From the NCBI RefSeq assembly GCF_013426205.1, contig NC_089423.1:5394001-5458000 (forward strand): 64,000 bases of DNA. The letters run 5' to 3'. A program made the translations under genes and the position numbers. Below, one piece after another: positions 35,617 to 46,194 of this stretch; position 1 is the first letter of the stretch; each line of letters opens with the position of its first letter. The notes beneath the pieces were generated by a model, which worked only from the letters and a program-made list of their open reading frames with translations, ran no database searches and had not been told where the DNA came from. Source of the stretch: Metarhizium brunneum. Lineage: Eukaryota; Ascomycota; Sordariomycetes; Hypocreales; Clavicipitaceae.

Positions 35617-36549
35617 ATGCTGGTCCTTTGCTCTCGACCCAAGTTTCATATTCAACTATTACTGCTGTGTGTTCCTGCTTTCATAATCATCTGCATTTTC
35701 TGGCAAACTCTCCGTGTGCGTGACACACCAAGCGCATATAATGCGTATGTCTTCTACGCCGACAGCGACGACTATGCCTGCTCAGTGTTGGTTAACGCGC
35801 ACATCCTCCAGCATTTAATGGGCACAAGATATCGCATTTTCGCCATTATATCTGGTGGTGTTTCCCGAGCCATGCAAGACGCCCTGGCGGCGAAAAACGT
35901 AAACATGATCCATGAAACGCCTCTGCCACTTCACGCAAACAGCGTCTCATACTACAAGGGATGTCTCTTGAAACTAGCGGCCTTTAAATTGCACGAATAC
36001 GATTCTTCGATCCGGAGATTGCTGGCGCTCGACGCCGACCAACTAATACTTCAAAACCTGGACAAGATTTTCGACACTCAAATGACGGATTTTATGGCTC
36101 CAACCGCTTATTGGATTAGCAATGGCAAGATCACCAGCACTTGCATGTTGATCAGGCCAGGCAAACCGATGTGGGATAGGGTCCAGGCGGCTGCGACAAG
36201 TATAGAGCCTGACAAGTACGACATGGACCTTATCAACGACCTATTCGCCGAGCGAGGAGATCGATTGAGCGAGAGATATGTGACGCTCAATAGTCACTGG
36301 GAAGATTGGAACATTCCCCTGTGGATGGGCCCTAGGTCTAATGGCAGTGCGACAGACGAACAGCTACGGGCTTTGTATGACCAAGCGGCCATCATTCACT
36401 TCACTGCTGCTGGCAAGCCATGGATGCACGACACTCAGACGCTGCGGGAGCAGAAACCGGACGCGCATCCTCTCATGGTAGAACAGTGGGCTAGATGGCG
36501 ATCGTTGGCACTGCAGAATTGCCCAGCAGGGATCCTGGACCATGTGTAA
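35617..36549 (+). CDS. type II membrane glycosyltransferase, GT8/glycogenin-like
   Basis: The 310-residue model starts at the ATG at 35617, which places a single membrane anchor (LLLLCVPAFIIICIFWQTL) near residues 13-31, as in a Golgi type II enzyme. An in-frame ATG at 35530 would add 29 residues before the anchor. The lumenal domain has the GT8 layout: YVFYADSDDYACSVLVNA at the start, the metal-binding DxD in LLALDADQLIL (about residue 155), and IHFTAAGKPW near the end. It would transfer a sugar from a nucleotide-sugar donor to a glycan or protein. Donor and acceptor are unknown. No intron is needed. Confidence 0.8.
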   Translation: MLVLCSRPKFHIQLLLLCVPAFIIICIFWQTLRVRDTPSAYNAYVFYADSDDYACSVLVNAHILQHLMGTRYRIFAIISGGVSRAMQDALAAKNVNMIHETPLPLHANSVSYYKGCLLKLAAFKLHEYDSSIRRLLALDADQLILQNLDKIFDTQMTDFMAPTAYWISNGKITSTCMLIRPGKPMWDRVQAAATSIEPDKYDMDLINDLFAERGDRLSERYVTLNSHWEDWNIPLWMGPRSNGSATDEQLRALYDQAAIIHFTAAGKPWMHDTQTLREQKPDAHPLMVEQWARWRSLALQNCPAGILDHV

Positions 36550-37644
36550 CAAGTTCAGCCCTTGGTGTGTGTGTGTGGCTGCCTTGGTATATTTCTCGAC
36601 ATCTTCTCGCAAGACTGAGCTTGCGGAAATGGCCTTTTTGTAACACCTACGGGCCCGTCACCTGGCGAATATTAGAAAAAAAAAAGAGAAGAACAAGAAG
36701 CAGAACTCTCCATAACTAGTGTTGGTACCGGGAATACCAGATTCAGGGTTCAGTCAACAGACTGGTGGACTCTTGGATACAAAATATTTTCTCCCATCGG
36801 CAACAAGACAAGCTCAACCACGATATTTTGTCGGGGATCAAACGTGTCTTATCTTGCACACGGGCAATGTAACCTTGTAGGATGTACGGAGTACAATTTC
36901 ACATTGGTGCCAAGGCTGCATGTCGGCACCATCTCATCTCTCAAGGACCAGAATAAAGAACCAGGATGGCCACGATGTGGAGTCACAAAGTCCAAGGCAG
37001 AGATCATTCGGCTATCATGTCCCTGCCCGTACGACAATATCAAAACACGCTCACGTAACATTGAATGCTCCCCTCATGGCTCCCCTCATGGCGCTACCCT
37101 GAAATGGAATTGTCCCGTAAAGGCACAGCCCGATCCCGCCTCTGCTTCCAAGTTCCAACCCGATTGGCCTTGCTAGCGCATGTTCCCGAATCTGTCACTC
37201 TTAAGCGAGTGCGAAGTAAGCCACAGCTGTCAGCAAGACAGTGAGAGTGAGAGTGAGAGTGAGACCAAAGGTGCCGTCGACGAGCCAACAGTATGTATAG
37301 TATTCAGCTGATGTGGTGCCCAAGCTTTGTGTAGCCGCAACATTAAGCTGTCGCCGGGCTTCCCCACTCCACCGTGAAGATGCTCGATGTCGGTGTTTGG
37401 TCATGATTGGGCAGGCTTAAGCGATTGCGAATAGGTTTCTGGAAGTTGCCGGGACTTGTGCCCGAGGCGAGTAAGCACATCACTTTTTTTTTATTCCCGG
37501 GGGCCTGGACTATTCCGCGCCCCTTAAAGATGCTACTATACCGGATAGACCACGATATGCTTTCACATGGCACAAAAACAAGCAATAAAGACTTCATTTT
37601 TCGACATTATTTGTTTCACCTTGGTCCGTTTATTCTCGTAGCAC
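36550..37644. other. intergenic gap
   Basis: No gene is supported. It holds a TACGGAGTA copy inside 36884-36894 and a GTGAGA short tandem repeat at 37241-37264. Confidence 0.4.
37241..37264. repeat. GTGAGA hexamer, four tandem copies
   Basis: Four exact GTGAGA units follow each other (24 bases). Confidence 0.9.
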
Positions 37645-39455
37645 ATGTCTCAACACGGCCGGCATGAAGGACGAGCTTCTGCCCATTCCTTTACATCGAC
37701 AGTCCAGACGGAGAGCACCAAGCCGCCGCCAATCCCTCTAGCACGGTTCTGGATCCTATGCGTCGGGTAAGCAAAGTGATTTCCCACGACGACGAAAAGA
37801 ACTAGCCGCTAAACAAATACATGGTAGAGTATGTCTGGGCCTCTTCCTCTCCATGGTGGACACGTCCATCGTCGCCACATGCCTCTACGCCGTCGGCACC
37901 GAGTTCCGCGACCTCAACAGCGTCAACTGGGTCGCTCTCTCCTACACCCTCGCGTACATGGGCTTTTCTGTCGTCTTCTCTCGCATATCAGACATCACCG
38001 GGCGCCGGGACGCCTTTGTCGTCGCGTACGTCGTCTTCGTGGCCTTCTCGCTGGCATGCGGGTTCGCCCGGACCTTGCATCAGCTCATTGCGTTTCGGGC
38101 GCTTCAGGGCATAGGCGGCTCGGGGCTGTATTCCTTGTCCATGGTCATGCTGTCGGAGCTCAGTCCGGTTCATTTGAGGCAGTATATTGCCGCCATGATT
38201 GGCCTGGTCGTTGCCATGTCCGGGGTGTTGGGCCCGGTTCTGGGCGGTCTGTTGGCAAGCTACACGAGCTGGAGATGGGTTTTCTGGATCAAGCATGTCT
38301 CTCGTCATCTGGCTGAACACGGGACCTACCGCTGACATGGATATAGTGGTCCCATCGGGGCGGCATCGTTGGCCACGTTCGTCTTCAGCTGGCCGAATCG
38401 GAGACACCTCCCGCATCATGAAAGGCACTCGTGGAAACAACTGGACTGGCCTGGAGCTTTTCTCACCGTTGCCGCCGCCGTTCTTGTCGTCTTTTCCTTC
38501 CAGAACGCAGGGCAAACACCCGGGACCGCGTCCCACGGCAACAGCTGGGGCTCGGCCGTCTTCATTGCGCCCCTTGTCGTGGGCGTCGTGTGCTGGGGCG
38601 CCTTGATGCTCTGGGAATACGGCGTTGAATACCGCCTGTCGAGACGGTTCATCCCAGTCCTCCCTCTTGGAATCTTTCGCAGCGTCGTCTATACCTCTGG
38701 GGTGATAAACACCCTCCTTCTGGGGCTGCCATACTTGCTCTTGATCTATATTGTCCCGCTGAGGATCCAAATTGTCGGGGGCAAATCTGCTCTGTTGGCC
38801 GGTGTTATGCTGCTGCCAATGCTGGTTGCTGTTGCTCTGGGCAGCGTTGTCAGTGGCGCAGTCAACTCAAAGACGCCGGTCATCACGGAAACACTACTAG
38901 CAGGCTCGTGTTTAATGGTATTGGGCTGTGGACTGTTAACGACACTGTCCACTCAGGAGCTTGATGGCGCGAAGCTGCTGGGGTTCATTGCGCTATGTGG
39001 AATGGGCTTCGGCCTCACGGTGTCGTCAAGCACAATGATTGCATCTATCAAGGTGGCGCCAAAGCATTACGGTACGTAGCGGCGTGTATCAACTTATCCA
39101 ATGAGTTGTTTGTTGCTGATAGTAACTAGCACCGGCCCAGGGCATTCTTGCTCAACTGCGTATATTTGGCGGCAGTTTGGGAATCGCCGCGTCGACAGCG
39201 ATACTCCGGACCAAGACACAGGGAGGCCTGCTGCCTGTCGGGAAACGAGAGTCCCAGGCGCCTGGTTCACAAAGCCAGTCGGTCAAGATGGCATTTGCAG
39301 AGGCATTTCGAACGGACATGATGGTAGCAACGGCAGTTTCGGGAGCTGCAGTGATACTAGCACTTGTCGCGTACTGGCTGCGGCGCAACAATCAGTCTGA
39401 ACCTGAGGGACCCCGGACAAGCCCGGAAAGAAGGACGGGCGATGAGAATGAATGA
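37645..39455 (+). CDS. MFS transporter, DHA2 (14-TM) drug/toxin exporter type
   Basis: Four exons (37645-37766, 37828-38292, 38347-39071, 39130-39455) sum to 546 codons, a 545-residue protein. The cytosolic N terminus is followed by VDTSIVATCLYAV in the first membrane helix, a motif A remnant (ISDITGRRDAF) and the antiporter motif C region (MSGVLGPVLGGLLASYTSWRW), which marks proton-coupled exporters. About 14 hydrophobic helices can be counted. It probably sits in the plasma membrane and exports small molecules or toxins. No biosynthetic cluster surrounds it. The second intron (38293-38346) begins with GC instead of GT. With it removed, the conserved membrane region reads through without a gap. 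Confidence 0.85.
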
Positions 39456-39706
39456 TGTGGACGCATGAAGAGGTATGATGAATGCCACAATTTGTTTTGG
39501 TGTTAGTCGGCGACATTTATAACGGCGTAGGGTCACGATTGAAATAATGAACTTGGTTCTAGCCCAGAGCAATGGCGCAAATGCATGGCGTAAGATATTA
39601 GGGTAACTAGTACGATTATTTGTGCTCCAAGGCCTCTTCATTATGACAGTCTGATTTGTGCTAGCACAAAATAAACAGCACAGAGACGACTCACATCACC
39701 GGCCAT

Positions 39707-40406
39707 TTACTCGTGCGACTGAGGTCTGAAGGGCGCCCAATCCAGCGGCAACCTCTCGCCCATCCAAATCGCGCGCTCCGTGTGATCGCGCAACTCGACC
39801 TCGTTGGCCGCCTCACCTTGGTGCACAGTAGTGTTGGGGTGAATAAGTGCAGACAAGGGTCCGCGCCAAATGGCGAGCCATGCGACAAAGGCCCCGAACT
39901 GCGCGGGAGTAAAGACGTTGACCTCGAACATGGCCACCGGGTGAGGCCCGATGGGGCGATCCCAGAATTTGTACACTCTCAGCTCAGGGACTTGGCGTTT
40001 GCCGTCAGCACGACCAAGACGTTGCGTGCATACCAAGTACTTATAGGTATATGTGCAGGGTGCTGACTTACACTCGCGTCGAATGCGCTCCCAAAGCTCG
40101 CGTGCGTACTTGGCTTGCTCCGGGTTCTGCTGCAAGTAATACACGTGTATGTCACTGCGCCCATGTCAGTCGCGCCGCGACAGGAAGACGCCGGGTCGAC
40201 ATCAGGGGAGCGAGGGATCCGACGCACAAGCCACCGCGGCGGTCCGTCTTCAAGGGCCATGCGAAGCTGCGGTAGGCCTCGCTCAGTCCGTCCCGTGGAG
40301 GGTTCACGAGGCTCTTCCCGTCGTCGTTTGTGTCGGTGGACAGCGGAGGCGCATCTTCAAAGCCGGCGAGCGGCGAGGCATACGTGTAGTCCCAGGGGTT
40401 GGGCAT
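39707..40406 (-). CDS. DOPA 4,5-dioxygenase-family protein
   Basis: Three exons (40406-40228, 40154-40072, 39990-39707) with introns of 73 and 81 bases sum to 182 codons, or 181 residues. The family opens catechol rings outside the diol and is small and cupin-like. The three metal-binding His candidates lie in DIHVYY, GPHPVAMFEV and SALIHPNT. The conserved NPEQAKYARELWERIRRE and RDHTERAIWMG segments are present. The stretch between HPNT and RDHT carries about ten extra residues (HQGEAANEVE) compared with what I remember of the family. The start chosen is the ATG before PNPWDYTY; an upstream ATG in frame at 40481 would add 25 residues. The substrate in fungi is usually unknown. Confidence 0.83.
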
Positions 40407-41033
40407 CTTGGGGAGGGTCTCAGTCTTGTCGTTCCTTTGTTCTGGCGCTCTGGCGATGGAGCAGGAGATGGAGATGGACAAGGCGAGGCGAGGCGAGCAT
40501 GTCGATGCGATGGCGTGCTGATTGATAAAGCTGGCATCGCGACATGCATCAACCCTGATATGTCAGCGACGCCAAGCCCCCGCATGAATCACGGCCATCC
40601 TGGGCCAAGGCCCCGCTGCGTTGATGCAGGTCATTTGATGAATGACCAGACGCTTCCAGCCGACTGGCTTTTGTGGCCATTGATGGCTGTATTAGGCGGC
40701 GCCGGCGACTGGGGCTCGGCTTCGGCTTACCATCAGCGCCATGGCGTCATATCTTCACGCAGCTACTCAGTCATGTTGCTACCGAGCACAGATGTACAGA
40801 GTAGTTGGACGGGTTGGTCATCCAGACACAGCACAAAACACTTCTCCAACCCGTCTGGCCAACGGTCACTCCACATCCATCAAGGTCGTGCTACGCTGGC
40901 TTCCATATTCACTTCAAGCCCAACTAGCATCGGCGGCAAATGGTTTCATGAATCGCGGTAAATAGAGTCGCGAACACATCAGCCCAAGCTACATATCCTC
41001 ATGGGCCTTTAATTCCTCCAACCAAGTACCCCT

Positions 41034-41696
41034 TCAAACAATCGACGCCGGCGCCTCCGCCCCCAAGACCAGCTCCATGTCCGGATCCGACTTCTTCATG
41101 GCCCTCTGATAGGCCTCCCGCCTGCTCACGCGCTCAATATACCCCAATATGCCGGGGTACCCGTCCAGACTATACGGCGCCCAGTACCTCATCGTCGTCA
41201 ACGAAAACATGAGCATGACATCGGCCGCAGAAAACTGCTCGCCCGCAAGCCACTTGTGACTCCCGAGGCGCTTGTTCAACTCGCCCAGCGCGGCCTCTAG
41301 TCGGCTCTGGCCCAGGGCGACAAGCCAGTGATCGCCAGCCATGCCGGCAGCCCGCGCCATCATGACCCTGCCCACGGTCGGTTGGAAGGTCCCGTTGGCC
41401 CAGTGCCACCAGTAGATGAAGTCTGCGTACGCCGGGTCGGAGGGCTCGACGAAGAGCTTGCCGCTGGCGAACCTGCGGCTGATGTATTCCATGCAGGCGC
41501 CGCTCTCTGCGAGCGTCACGTCGCCGTCCTGGATGACGGGCGCGGTGCCCTGCGGATGGAGGGCCTTGTACTCGTCCGGGGCGAGCGTGGGCGCCCGCTT
41601 GTAGAGCTTGAGGGTGTACTCGACGCCTAGTTCCTCGCAGAGAAAGGGGATCCGTTCGGACTGCGAGACGCCGAGGTGGTGGACGGTGAGACCCAT
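41034..41696 (-). CDS. glutathione S-transferase-like protein
   Basis: This is an intact single-exon protein of 220 residues. The N-terminal thioredoxin-fold half has a VSQSERIPFLCEELGV segment where catalytic Ser or Tyr usually lies, the cis-Pro motif GTAPVIQDGD, and the glutathione-contacting pair in LAESGACMEYI. The C-terminal all-helical half contains the N-capping-box-like FSAADVMLMF. It would conjugate glutathione to electrophiles in the cytosol or act as a peroxidase. It resembles bacterial and fungal GSTs acting on small electrophiles. It is probably a detoxification gene unrelated to its neighbours. Confidence 0.85.
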   Translation of the reverse strand: MGLTVHHLGVSQSERIPFLCEELGVEYTLKLYKRAPTLAPDEYKALHPQGTAPVIQDGDVTLAESGACMEYISRRFASGKLFVEPSDPAYADFIYWWHWANGTFQPTVGRVMMARAAGMAGDHWLVALGQSRLEAALGELNKRLGSHKWLAGEQFSAADVMLMFSLTTMRYWAPYSLDGYPGILGYIERVSRREAYQRAMKKSDPDMELVLGAEAPASIV

Positions 41697-42837
41697 GGCG
41701 GCTGTCGAGGCGTGTTATTGCGTGCGGTGTATGTACGTGGGTGAGGATGGTGTGCAGGAGAGGAAAAGATGACGAGGAGCACAGGACGGAATAGGACCGG
41801 CTTGAAAACACCAGAGATGGATGACGGGTTCAACTTGGCTAGGACTCAGGAGGCTACGTGTGGATACGTGCCTGGCACCACTTTCATCGGCTTGATGACG
41901 CTGCCTGCCATGGTTATGGAACGCGGTTACGTCAAGAAGCGACTCCATCTACTCCGTATCGAGGCCGGCATTTCACAATCTCCAACATCTGCAACATCTG
42001 CCTCCTCGGGCATGGAGCGATTCAAGGTTGTCAAAGTTTTTTGCTCCCCCATTCGTCCTATTCTATCGTTTCTGTGAGTCGATGACCCTTGATATGAGGG
42101 CCCTATACCAGCCCTTGCACGTAATAATACGCAAGGCGAGGCATCAGGGTCAAGTTGTCGACTTGTCGGCCACGTGCTGTAGGAACATTGAATTCATGGA
42201 TCCACCGGCTGCTGCAGGATTCGGCATTCGCAGGCTCTCGGGCTCGTATTTCGCGGGTGGAAGAATGTTGCTAAAAACTCTGGTTTGTCTCTGCATATAT
42301 GTATATTAGTTCGTCGCTGGCCCAAAGCATCCGTGGGAAAAGTGACTGAAGCTGAAAAACAGACAAGGATTGTTATATCCTCTCTTGTCCTCATTCATCT
42401 ACCAGACCCAACCCGGCAAATAGCTGGCCCCAAAACCTGTGATGCGTGCATTGCCTGTCATTTCTATCAATGACCAAGTACATCATTCCACGCCGCGTTG
42501 CCCCAAATTCCTCCAACTCACGGCTCCAAGTATCGCCAACCCGGCACCATGGCATCGCAGCCGGATGCGCACCGCAAAACTGCCCGTCAAAAATTAATGT
42601 CGGCCAGGTACTCACCCAACAAGACGGCATTGAGGCCCCCACTGTTCCGTATTGACACCACATGCATCAATTCATCCCCGTGGCGCTCGCCATGTCAGGC
42701 ACCAAATGTCAATTCACCTCCCGCCTGCGTCATCCATAGATGCATTTGATGGCACCCCTCAACACCAAAGCCCACGCCACGCACATCCCTCGCCAACTTG
42801 ACATATCCCTCGGCCTCCCACCAACCCGCAGCCGAAA
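41697..42837. other. intergenic gap between divergent genes
   Basis: I see no supported gene between the divergent GST and MDP1 genes. The short frames on both strands lack motifs. Confidence 0.4.
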
Positions 42838-43491
42838 ATGCCACGCAAACTCTCCAAGCAACCGTCCCTCACATCCGCCTCCCCGACCCTCACCGCATCG
42901 CCCGCCCCCCAGATCCCCCCGTCACTGACAGACCCAACCCTCCCACTCCCCAAGCTCATCGTCTTCGACCTCGACTACACCCTCTGGCCCTTCTGGGTAG
43001 ACACCCACGTCACGCCCCCGCTCAAGCCCAACGCCGCGCACTCCCTCGCCACAGATCGCCACGGCGAAGAGTACACCTTCTACCCCGACGTCCCCCAGAT
43101 CCTGCAGCTCCTCCCCCGCGCCGGCTCGCCCGTCAAGCTCGGCGTCGCGTCGCGAACCCACGCGCCCGCCCTGGCCAGGGACCTCCTGAAGATGCTGCAC
43201 CTGCCGCCGGCGCAGGAGGGAGACGCGCGGCCCCGCCGGGCCCTGGACGCCTTCGACGCCGGGCTGGAGATATACCCCGGCAGCAAGATCCGCCACATTG
43301 AGCTGCTGCAGCGGAGGGCGGGCGTCGACTTCGAGGACATTTTGTTCTTTGACGACGAGAGCAGGAACCAGGAGACGGAGCGGCTGGGGATTACCATGAG
43401 GTTGGTCAGGGACGGGGTGTGCTGGGCCGAGATTGAGAAGGGCGTGGACGACTGGCGGAGGAGGAGGAGCGTTCGAAAAGGCAGTGTTTGA
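42838..43491 (+). CDS. magnesium-dependent phosphatase-1 (MDP1) family, HAD fold
   Basis: This single-exon protein has 217 residues. It shows the HAD nucleophile motif DLDYT in LIVFDLDYTLWPFWVDTHV (about residues 43-47), the second motif Ser/Thr region in VASRTHAP, and the acidic motif in ILFFDDESRNQE (about residue 180). The residues after the nucleophile (LWPFW) are typical of MDP1, a eukaryotic phosphatase proposed to act on protein phosphotyrosine or on glycated proteins. The first 30 residues are Pro and Ser rich and probably disordered. The enzyme is likely cytosolic. Confidence 0.86.
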   Translation: MPRKLSKQPSLTSASPTLTASPAPQIPPSLTDPTLPLPKLIVFDLDYTLWPFWVDTHVTPPLKPNAAHSLATDRHGEEYTFYPDVPQILQLLPRAGSPVKLGVASRTHAPALARDLLKMLHLPPAQEGDARPRRALDAFDAGLEIYPGSKIRHIELLQRRAGVDFEDILFFDDESRNQETERLGITMRLVRDGVCWAEIEKGVDDWRRRRSVRKGSV

Positions 43492-43879
43492 CATTTGACA
43501 TTGGACGATGAAGCGAGGTTGACTTATGGAGAGGAGGTCGAATGTTCAAGGTGCCTGACTGGAGGACCGTCACAGTGGTCAAGATACATTGCATAGAATA
43601 GAGGCACACCACGGAAACATGTTGCGAATCGTAATATATATAGACTTTACACTGCGCCTATGGGTATTGCTAGAATATGCGCTTGAGAATTGTTTTCAAA
43701 ACGGTCCAATGACCAACATCCAGGAATAAAAAAGACAAGATAACCCGTGCCTAACAACCCAGCCCCCCCTTCCCCCCTTTTATCCCACTACATCATGTTC
43801 CAACTCATCGTATACCCAGTATGCATACATGCGTCTATTCCAGGCAGGCAAATACACAAAAATCATCCAAGCGGTCCGT

Positions 43880-45439
43880 CTAAGCAGCAGCAGCCGGCGC
43901 AACCTCAACCTGCGCAGCAGCCGTCTTGTCCTCCGTCAGCTTCAACTTCTCCACAATCTCGCCATTCGTAATCCCGTCCGCCTCCTCAGTCTGCGCGCCG
44001 TCGTCTCTCGTCTCGTCAGCCGTCTGCGTGCCCTCCGACACCTCGCCATTCGTCTGGGTCCCCTCCGCCGTCACCCCCTGCCCGTCGGTCTGCGTCTGCG
44101 CGTCCTCCTCGGCCGGCCACGTCTTTGGCACCGTGCAGATGCGCACATTCCTAGGCGCGCCCTTGTCTTTGCCCAGCGCGACGCACGCCGCCCTCTTGCC
44201 GTCGTCGACGTCCTCCCACAGCAGGGGGCCGCTCGGGAACGACGAATACCCATTCTCCCACGCGACGACCCCCTCCCAGCTCGGATCCGGCACGCTCAGC
44301 TGCCCAAAGGAAAAGTCCAGCTCGCCGCCGTACTTTTTGGGAATGTTGCGCGGCTCGATGAACGCCTCGAGCGTGGGCCTGACCTCGTGCGGGCTCAGGA
44401 CAAAGATTTTCGACACCGTGATGGGGTCGAACCAGCGCTTGATCCAGCCCCATACGGTGCTGAAGAAGAAGGGCGCGCCGATGATGAAGATGCGGTCCAG
44501 CGTCTCGGGGTAGTGCGCCGTGGCGAGCTGGCTGGCCGCCTGCATGTGGCCCTTGAGGTTCCAGAACTGCTTCAGCCCGACGCCCGAGACGTCCACAATG
44601 TTGGTGCTCATGGTGATGGGCACGTCGGGGAACTCTCGGTCCGTGAGCTGCGTGCAAAACGGCTGGCTGAAGCGCGTCAGGTTCTCGTACAGCGCGAACA
44701 GGCGCAGCAGCCCGGGGCTTGTCTTGCCATCGGTCTGGGCGTCGGAGAAGGTGGACTTGGCGCCGACTCGCTCGTATTCGGAGACGGTTTTGGAGTCGAG
44801 GTTCTTGATTTCAAACACGTAGAGGGGGATTCCGCGACGATCGCGACGACCCGTCCATTGCGGATACTGGAGGCCCGCAGGATTTCAATGTTAGTTTTTG
44901 TTGCCGGCTTCTGTGGAGCGTCAAGTTGCACGGGGGGGGGGAAACCAACCAGTCGTCTGCTTTGCTCGTACGCATCCAGCTCAATGGTGCGATACAGCGT
45001 GTCGATGTGATTCGCGCTCCTCCAGTCCTCCGTGTCTTTGAACTGCTTGTAAGCATCCTCCACTACCCAGCGACGCGCACGTAAATAGCGACTACAAGAG
45101 GGGAGAAAGAGAAAAATTAGCACGGCCAAGCAAAAAACGTCATTGACCGTTTAGAGCCCCCTAGACGTATCCATCCCGGTGGACGGCTCAACGGCGCAAG
45201 ATTAGTACTTACAGCAACGTCTGGTCGTCGTGACTGGCAGGTTCTCTCTTCCAAGCGCCCCTCTCCTCCAAAAGATTCTTGAACTGGTCCAATGCCTCGG
45301 CCTCATGCCCGCTCAGGTGTCCCAAGTGTCCGCGCGGATATCCAAACTGGCTCGTCGTCGATGCGGACGATTTTACCCGCGTGGCTGGCACGGAAGTGCC
45401 GGATGTGGCGGACGCTGCGGGGGCAAGATCAGCTGTCAT
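43880..45439 (-). CDS. Sec14-like phosphatidylinositol-transfer (CRAL-TRIO) protein
   Basis: Exons 45439-45213, 45091-44950 and 44866-43880 sum to exactly 452 codons, or 451 residues. The CRAL-TRIO N-terminal helices hold the first intron (DDQTLL before YLRARRW), and the second intron precedes YPQWTGRRDRRGIP. The lipid-binding domain follows, with TMSTNIVDVSGVGLKQFW and HYPETLDRIFIIGAPFFFSTVW, ending near IPKKYGGELDF. The C-terminal tail of about 80 residues is rich in Glu, Thr and Gln with TQT repeats, and is probably disordered. Sec14 proteins exchange phosphatidylinositol and phosphatidylcholine between membranes and support Golgi trafficking. It is not certain whether this is the main Sec14 or a paralog. 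Confidence 0.87.
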
Positions 45440-46194
45440 GGCGGTTATATCCGTTGAGGAATGAAGCTGCTGTATCGACAATGGCCAGGGTAGACGACGA
45501 TTGCAGACCGTTTCAGGATGGAAGAGGGCGGAAAGAGGTGGGAGTTGGTGAGGCTCTGATTTTGCTGACCTCACTTTTTTTTTTCTCTAACAAACGCTGG
45601 GACTGACGGAGATTTGCAAAGGTCCGTCAGACGGGCTAAAAGGTGGTGTGGGGATGGACATTTCCGCTTCCCGCCCTCCGTCGCGCCCCGAAGGCCGATA
45701 TGGCCATGGGAGGCTTTGATTGAAGGCGCAAATGTCTCACCGCATGGTCTGTAGCCTGGGGTTTCAGGGTTCTCTGTTGTCGCTCGTCGCTGGCGTTGTG
45801 ATGGTAATTGACACCATCGCCTCGATCGCACGGAGATGGAAGGAGTGCTTGTTGGTGGTACCGTTTTGGGAAGGAAGCAGGACAGAATATACAAGTCGAA
45901 AAATATGCTATGGTATTATGATTACAAATATTTTACAATGCTAACTACGTATTCCATACACAACGGTTGGATGTGCAGGCCGACTTGATTCGCCGACATG
46001 AGGTTCCTGTTCCTCTTCAGCTGTCATTCATGGCTCAATCTTCTGTTCCGCCTCTCCGGCTTCCAATGGTGACCCAAGCGCCTTGCCAACATAAATGCTT
46101 TGCCTAGCAATGTCCCTCCTGAAACTCCCAGTTGCAATGTGTCACTATCCAGGGCTCTTGATACTCAACCGTGCAAGACCAGAATGGACATTGT
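45440..46194. other. intergenic gap
   Basis: This gap holds the 5' region of the Sec14-like gene and the 3' region of the HET-domain gene. No further gene is recognised. Confidence 0.4.

Noticed and set aside
43829..45010. 393-codon plus-strand open frame
   Set aside because: It is antisense to the Sec14-like gene, crosses one of its introns and shows no domain.
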